This document shows, piece by piece, positions 59,477 through 64,000 of a stretch of 64,000 nt of DNA. Source of the DNA: Lachnospiraceae bacterium JC7 (GTDB lineage: Bacteria; Bacillota; Clostridia; Lachnospirales; Lachnospiraceae); contig ALYD01000002.1 in NCBI GenBank assembly GCA_000513555.1, positions 62,001 through 126,000 of the forward strand, read 5' to 3'. The translations under genes and the position numbers were made by a program. Position 1 is the first letter of the stretch. Each line of letters starts with the position of its first letter. The notes below the pieces were generated by a model, which saw only the letters and a program-made list of their open reading frames with translations, was not told the origin of the DNA and did no database searches.

Positions 59477-60622
59477 TCAAAACAGACTGCTGTCACTGTC
59501 TATAGCCTTTATGATTCTATTCGTCACCATCAAAAGTACAAAGCCAACTATACTCTGAAGGAAGGATGCGGCGGCGGAAAAGCTGAAATTCGCCTGCTGC
59601 ATCAGCGCCTTATAGACGTACACGTCAAGGGTCTGCGTCACGCTCTGCAGAGACCCTGAATCCAGCGGAACCTGATAGAACAGACCGAAATCCGAATTCA
59701 GTATGGTTCCGATCCTGAGTATAAATATGGTACAGATGGTCGGACGAAGGTGAGGTAATGTTATGTAGCGTACCCTCTGTAAAAATGTGGCCCCATCCAG
59801 TACTGCCCCTTCATACAGAGAACGGTCGATAGCCGTTACTGCGCAAAGATATATGATCATGGCATACCCGGCCGACTTCCATAACTCGGTAACTATCAGT
59901 ATGAATCTCCAGTATCCCGGAGACTGATACCACTGTATTCCCTCCATACCGAACATTCTCAGAAGATGATTCACCTGTCCTTCATTGGTTGCCAGAAATG
60001 CATACACCAGATATCCCACTATCACCCATGAAAGGAAATACGGAAGGACCATAACAGTCTGTATGAAGCCTTTAAACCTCACACTGTGTATCTCCGTAAG
60101 AAAGATCGCAAGAAATACAGGTATGCCGATTCCCAGAATGATGAAGAAAAAGTTATAAAACAGTGTGTTCCATATGATTCCGGGAATATCCGATGAACGA
60201 AGCAGAAAGTTAAAGTTCTCAAGCCCCACCCAGGGACTGTTCACAAAAAGATTTTTGATCAGGAACTCTCCCGGCTTCGGTGTAAACCGCTTAAAGGCAA
60301 AGAATATACCGAACATGGGCAGATAGAAGAATCCGAGATACCAGATAATGGCCGGAAGAGACATTAACATAAAAATCCTGTTTCTCTTCCCGGTATATCC
60401 GAAGACTCCTGTATCAGGCTTTACCTTATCTGTATGAGCTGTCACTCTGACACCTGACCCCCTTAAGGAGAATCTGCTTACTTTCTTCCCAATCACTGCC
60501 TCATCTTTATCTTCAGTACCGGGCAAGGGACGTATATTTTCAGTCTTCTCCTCCTGACCCACGAACTTTTGTGTTTTAATCCCTTGGGTCATGAATGATT
60601 TTTTATCAGTTTCCGCCATCAC
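59477..60622 (-). CDS. Sugar ABC transporter permease, LplB type
   Basis: 381 residues. The MalF-like permease core (six helices; EAA-loop region AVLDGATFLQRVRYITLPHLRPT near 285-308) is preceded by an unusual hydrophilic N-terminal extension of about 90 residues (Lys/Glu/Thr-rich), not found in standard LplB proteins. It forms the channel with the YtcP-like permease. No ATPase is in the operon, as is usual for transporters that use a shared MsmX-type ATPase. Its start overlaps the binding-protein gene by 17 bp. Confidence 0.88.
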   Translation of the reverse strand: MMAETDKKSFMTQGIKTQKFVGQEEKTENIRPLPGTEDKDEAVIGKKVSRFSLRGSGVRVTAHTDKVKPDTGVFGYTGKRNRIFMLMSLPAIIWYLGFFYLPMFGIFFAFKRFTPKPGEFLIKNLFVNSPWVGLENFNFLLRSSDIPGIIWNTLFYNFFFIILGIGIPVFLAIFLTEIHSVRFKGFIQTVMVLPYFLSWVIVGYLVYAFLATNEGQVNHLLRMFGMEGIQWYQSPGYWRFILIVTELWKSAGYAMIIYLCAVTAIDRSLYEGAVLDGATFLQRVRYITLPHLRPTICTIFILRIGTILNSDFGLFYQVPLDSGSLQSVTQTLDVYVYKALMQQANFSFSAAASFLQSIVGFVLLMVTNRIIKAIDSDSSLF

Positions 60623-62126
60623 TCTTTCCCTTCTCTGTGGTCTGTTCCTTCCTGCTGTTCCATTCTGAAAGCTGACTCCTTATATCCTGAAGCAGCTCAT
60701 TCATCCCGGCGGCCTCCATTCGTCTCTTTATCTCAGGAAGCACCACATCAGGATCACTGGTGCCGGTCCTGAGCTCCGCCCCATAATCACTGTATATGGC
60801 AAGGAGTGCTGCGATGATATCCTCTTTTCCCGTCCGGTCATAGGCAAAACCGTTTATGGCACTCTGTATTCCCTCGGTTTCGTATTCCTCAAACACTCCC
60901 TTCCACTGGTCCGGGTCCGAAAGAAATGTCCTGCTTACGGATTCCACAGAGGCAGAAGCAGAAGGACCTGTCTGATACAGCATCAAGTTGTATCTGTCCC
61001 GCCCCGTACTGCTCCTAAGAACCGTACCGTTGTCGAGGTATTCAAAATGCTTACCCTCTATGCCATAGGCAAGGATATCCCTGAATTTCCTGTCCGTACT
61101 GATTAGCTCGATATACTTAAGACATGCTGCCGCATGCTCCTCGTCACAGGCTGCGCAGATACCGAACATGGCACCCTGTTCGCTGGAACGTGACAGATAA
61201 GGGCCGTCATATATGGAGGTCTTGACATTGAACCCCCACTCTTCAGGATTTGAAAATCCCTGATAGCCTTTCCATGCAACTCCGAAGCGCACCGGAATGG
61301 ACTTATCGGCGACAGTTGAATCGATGGTGGCTGCATCCGGGTGTATGTAACCCGCCTGATACCATTTATGGAAAAGCCTGAATCTGTTCACCAGCTCCTC
61401 ACACTCATAAAACGGAACCACATCATCACCTTCCTGTCCTTCTCCGAAGGGTAGAACTATGATGGGATTTACAATGCGCTCAAGAAAATTGAGATAACCT
61501 GCAGGTCCGGATTTAGTCATATCAAGAGGAAACTTATCGGGATGATCCCTTTTATACGCTTCAAGGAAGGGTTCAATGTCTTCGAGTTTCATTCTCTCGG
61601 GAATCAACATCCCCTTCTTTCCTTCAAAGTAATCAGCATTGAGACGGAACATCTCCTCCGCTCCCATGTCCTTAAGAAGCGGTACCCCGTATATCCTTCC
61701 GTTCACACCGGCACAGGTCCAGTAGGGATCAACATACTCATAAAGCTTCGGAGTCTCCTTCTTTACGAGATCCGTGATGTCATAATACAGTCCCGCAGAA
61801 GCATTTTTATCGAAGTTGTTGACCCAGGAGGATGTAAAGACCATGTCATAATACTCTCCTGATGCCATCATGAGATTTATCTTTTCTGTGGTCTGGAATT
61901 CGAGATCCACCGTGACGCCGATCTTTTCACGGGATACAGCATTGGCAGCTTCCATCACCTCTTTGATATCGAGAGGAATATCTCCTCCCTGATATGTCAC
62001 AACTCTCAGTTTAATGACTCCATCATGGTTCTCCTTCTGTCCGCATCCCGAAAGCAGTAAAAAAACCACCGGAATAATGACTACGAAAAAACCTCCCGCA
62101 ATCTTCTGAAACAGTCCTTCATTCAT
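60606..62126 (-). CDS. Sugar-binding lipoprotein of ABC transporter
   Basis: 506 residues from the ATG at 62126 (after AGAGG, spacing 11). Hydrophobic signal sequence IAGGFFVVIIPVVFLLLSGC with the lipobox Cys near residue 28. A family 1 extracellular solute-binding protein of the large (about 500-residue) LipO/YtcQ type, usually binding oligosaccharides of plant or pectin origin: ASGEYYDMVFTSSWVNNF near 90 and DKFPLDMTKSGPAGYLNF near 200. It lies between the two permease genes. Confidence 0.87.
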   Translation of the reverse strand: MNEGLFQKIAGGFFVVIIPVVFLLLSGCGQKENHDGVIKLRVVTYQGGDIPLDIKEVMEAANAVSREKIGVTVDLEFQTTEKINLMMASGEYYDMVFTSSWVNNFDKNASAGLYYDITDLVKKETPKLYEYVDPYWTCAGVNGRIYGVPLLKDMGAEEMFRLNADYFEGKKGMLIPERMKLEDIEPFLEAYKRDHPDKFPLDMTKSGPAGYLNFLERIVNPIIVLPFGEGQEGDDVVPFYECEELVNRFRLFHKWYQAGYIHPDAATIDSTVADKSIPVRFGVAWKGYQGFSNPEEWGFNVKTSIYDGPYLSRSSEQGAMFGICAACDEEHAAACLKYIELISTDRKFRDILAYGIEGKHFEYLDNGTVLRSSTGRDRYNLMLYQTGPSASASVESVSRTFLSDPDQWKGVFEEYETEGIQSAINGFAYDRTGKEDIIAALLAIYSDYGAELRTGTSDPDVVLPEIKRRMEAAGMNELLQDIRSQLSEWNSRKEQTTEKGKSDGGN

Positions 62127-62190
62127 ATATAAATGTCCTCTATCTCCTAGCTGCACTAATCCCAATGTCTCCATCTGATCAGGAATTTCC

Positions 62191-63126
62191 TTATCCCTTG
62201 ATGGCCCCTATCGTCATTCCGTTCTTCAGGAATTTATGGAAAAACGGAAGCAGGATCATTACCGGCAGTATAACTATGACCACCATGACCATGCGAACCG
62301 TCACAGCCGGAGGGGTGTAGACTGCGGCGCCTGACATATACTGGGCATCTCTCGACAGCCTTTCGATGCTTCTGTCCATGTTCACCAGCACATACTGCAG
62401 CGGATAAAGCTCCGTGTGATTACTGTCCAGATACAGAAGTGACGGATACCAGCTGCTCCAGTAGGAAAACATCTGAAATACCGATACCGTCATGATCACA
62501 GGCTTAGAAATGGGAAGTACTATCAGTCTGAAGGTCTGGAACGGGTCACAGCCGTCCAGCTCCGCAGCTTCTATCAGTGAATCCGGGATAGAAATATGAA
62601 AATAATTTCTCAGGATCATGATGTACCATGTGGAGCAGAGTCCCGGCAGTATCAGCGCAAGATATGAATTTTTCAGATGGAATATCTGGGTGTTTACCAT
62701 ATAAGAAGAAACCAGCCCTCCGGAAAACATCATAGGTATCATAAGAAACAGAAGTATATGTCTCCTGAATCCGAACTCCTTCCTGGATACCGCATAGGCA
62801 ACCGGGCACATGACGAGAAGACCTGACAGGGTACCTGACAGGGTTATAAAAACAGAATTAAAAAAAGATCTGAGGAGATATTCTCCGGAGTTAAATAGAT
62901 AGCGGTAAGCGGAGAACGAGAAGCTCTTTGGAAAAAAGCTGTATCCAAGCTCCGTTACACTCTCTTCAGAAGAAAAAGAAATGATGATGACCAGCAGTAT
63001 GGGAAGGAATATCAAAAGAGCAATCAGTAAAAAAAACGCGCTCATGAATATATTCACTGTCCCTGAATAGGCACTTTTCTGTGGAATAATATATATGTCA
63101 CGGCCCTTAGGATTATTGTCACTCAT
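62191..63126 (-). CDS. Sugar ABC transporter permease, YtcP type
   Basis: 311 residues with six hydrophobic segments and the EAA loop IEAAELDGCDPFQTFRLIVLPISKP near 185-210, as in MalG-like permeases. The C-terminus KFLKNGMTIGAIKG is the hallmark of YtcP-type permeases. First visible gene of the three-gene transporter operon, starting 7 bp before the end of the symporter gene region on the same strand, so the symporter may be co-transcribed. Confidence 0.92.
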   Translation of the reverse strand: MSDNNPKGRDIYIIPQKSAYSGTVNIFMSAFFLLIALLIFLPILLVIIISFSSEESVTELGYSFFPKSFSFSAYRYLFNSGEYLLRSFFNSVFITLSGTLSGLLVMCPVAYAVSRKEFGFRRHILLFLMIPMMFSGGLVSSYMVNTQIFHLKNSYLALILPGLCSTWYIMILRNYFHISIPDSLIEAAELDGCDPFQTFRLIVLPISKPVIMTVSVFQMFSYWSSWYPSLLYLDSNHTELYPLQYVLVNMDRSIERLSRDAQYMSGAAVYTPPAVTVRMVMVVIVILPVMILLPFFHKFLKNGMTIGAIKG

Positions 63127-63132
63127 TACAGA

Positions 63133-64000
63133 TCACCTCTGGTCTCTGCTCTTATATATCTCCATATCCAGCTCTCCCTCGCTTTTGGCTACGATCGCGG
63201 ATACCGCCACATCTCCGAGACAGTTGCTCATGACTCTGAACATTCCGCAAAGGGAATCTATACCCATCACAAGACCTATAGCTTCAACCGGTACGTTCAT
63301 CTGTGACAAAAGAACCGAAAGACAGATAAGTCCTGAACCCGGGATGCCCGGTGCTCCCATGGAAAGAACCACGATGGATATGATCATGGAAAGCATGGCT
63401 CCCTCTGTAACAGTAACGCCATAGATCCTGGCAAGAGCCAATGCAAATACAGCCAGATAGACACATGTTCCATCCATATTGAGAGTTGCACCAAGAGGAA
63501 TGGATAATGAAAAAATCCTCTTGCTGATTCCTAACTTTTTCTCACATGCTTCCATGTTTATAGGGATGGAGGCATTGGATGAGGCCATGGAGAACACCTG
63601 AAGCATGGATGGTGCATATTTCTTTATAAAGTACCCGGGGTTGATCCTCCCCATCACCACCATGAGGATGCAGTAAAATGCCATCATGATAATGAGTCCC
63701 AGTATAAATGTTCCCATCATTCCAAGAACCGACACCATGGTTCCCACACCCATAGTCAAAATCATAGACATTATGGAGCAAAAGACAGCTACGGGCATAA
63801 CCTTGACGATCATTTTTGTGACATTCAGGAACAGGTCATTGCAGGCGCTGAAAAACACCCTCAATATATCTGAATACTTGCCGAGATAGCCTGTTGCAAT
63901 ACCACACATCACAGCCATGAATATAAGCTGAAGCATATCCGATTTCAGAAAAGGATTAATGATATCGGACGGCACGATTCCTATTATAGTATCCTTTATG
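63133..64000 (-). CDS. Dicarboxylate/amino acid:cation symporter, 5' end outside window
   Basis: About 289 C-terminal residues of a DAACS (GltP/DctA-like) transporter; the frame is open to the window edge. Family features: the Ser-rich MASSNASIPINMEACEKKLGI hairpin, GATLNMDGTCVYLAVFALALA (NMDGT motif of the substrate/sodium site), and the second hairpin region SMGAPGIPGSGLICLSVLL. It should import dicarboxylates, glutamate/aspartate or Ser/Thr with sodium or protons. Neighbouring RraA-like and sugar-transport genes fit carboxylic-acid use. Confidence 0.92.
   Translation of the reverse strand, partial: IKDTIIGIVPSDIINPFLKSDMLQLIFMAVMCGIATGYLGKYSDILRVFFSACNDLFLNVTKMIVKVMPVAVFCSIMSMILTMGVGTMVSVLGMMGTFILGLIIMMAFYCILMVVMGRINPGYFIKKYAPSMLQVFSMASSNASIPINMEACEKKLGISKRIFSLSIPLGATLNMDGTCVYLAVFALALARIYGVTVTEGAMLSMIISIVVLSMGAPGIPGSGLICLSVLLSQMNVPVEAIGLVMGIDSLCGMFRVMSNCLGDVAVSAIVAKSEGELDMEIYKSRDQR

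Noticed and set aside
1-64000. CRISPR arrays, tRNA or rRNA genes, insertion sequences
   Set aside because: No regularly spaced direct repeats, no cloverleaf-like segments with a CCA end, and no transposase-like frames were seen on either strand.

Overview
The window looks like chromosome of a low-to-mid GC anaerobic Firmicute, most likely a Lachnospiraceae-type Clostridium relative. The grounds are type III glutamine synthetase, DapL, a glutaminyl-tRNA synthetase, an ANTAR regulator, ECF folate uptake under a tetrahydrofolate riboswitch, a MetH whose activation domain is a separate gene, and choline-binding-repeat secreted proteins. No rRNA, tRNA, CRISPR array, transposase or prophage gene was seen. 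The first and last genes are cut by the window edges.

Layout. (1) 1-12.4 kb is a nitrogen-assimilation island: gltB, type III glutamine synthetase, an ANTAR RNA-binding regulator, type I glutamine synthetase, dapL and asnB. Several of these genes, and the distant glnS, have a hairpin close to the predicted transcription start, which suggests shared RNA-level control. (2) 12.6-16.5 kb is a zinc-uptake operon (znuABC with two accessory membrane or lipoproteins). (3) 17.5-24.1 kb is an operon with three nitrogenase-like genes (NifH-, NifD- and NifK-like) followed by a FecBCD/BtuFCD-type ABC transporter. It sits behind a strong promoter and a GGTTAG/CTAACC operator-like dyad. No nif cofactor-assembly genes are visible and its function is unknown; it is the best candidate here for an undescribed system. 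(4) 24-32.6 kb holds glnS, an EAL-PAS-GGDEF protein, a secreted M14 carboxypeptidase, a DUF3810-like membrane protease and a membrane protein of unknown role. (5) 32.9-35.3 kb is the folate region: THF riboswitch, folT, folC. (6) 35.4-41.4 kb holds a Tat-exported flavoprotein reductase, an XRE regulator, an FMN reductase, a MATE pump and a TraX-like protein. (7) 41.5-46.7 kb has a broken choline-binding protein and the one-carbon/methionine operon (metF, MetH activation protein, metH). (8) 46.9-57.6 kb is accessory: secreted repeat proteins, a TetR regulator with twin operators, a hydrolase, a flavodoxin, a clostripain-like protease with a Tyr/Asp tail, a Nif11-like small protein, a PepE-like peptidase, and a Lon-type AAA+ ATPase without its protease domain. 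(9) 57.7-64 kb has an RraA-like protein with a divergent LysR regulator, a YtcP/LplB-type sugar ABC transporter and a dicarboxylate symporter.

Two families of small multi-hairpin intergenic repeats occur. The copies differ mostly by paired, compensatory changes, so folding appears to be under selection. One copy lies between the THF riboswitch and the ribosome-binding-site hairpin of folT.
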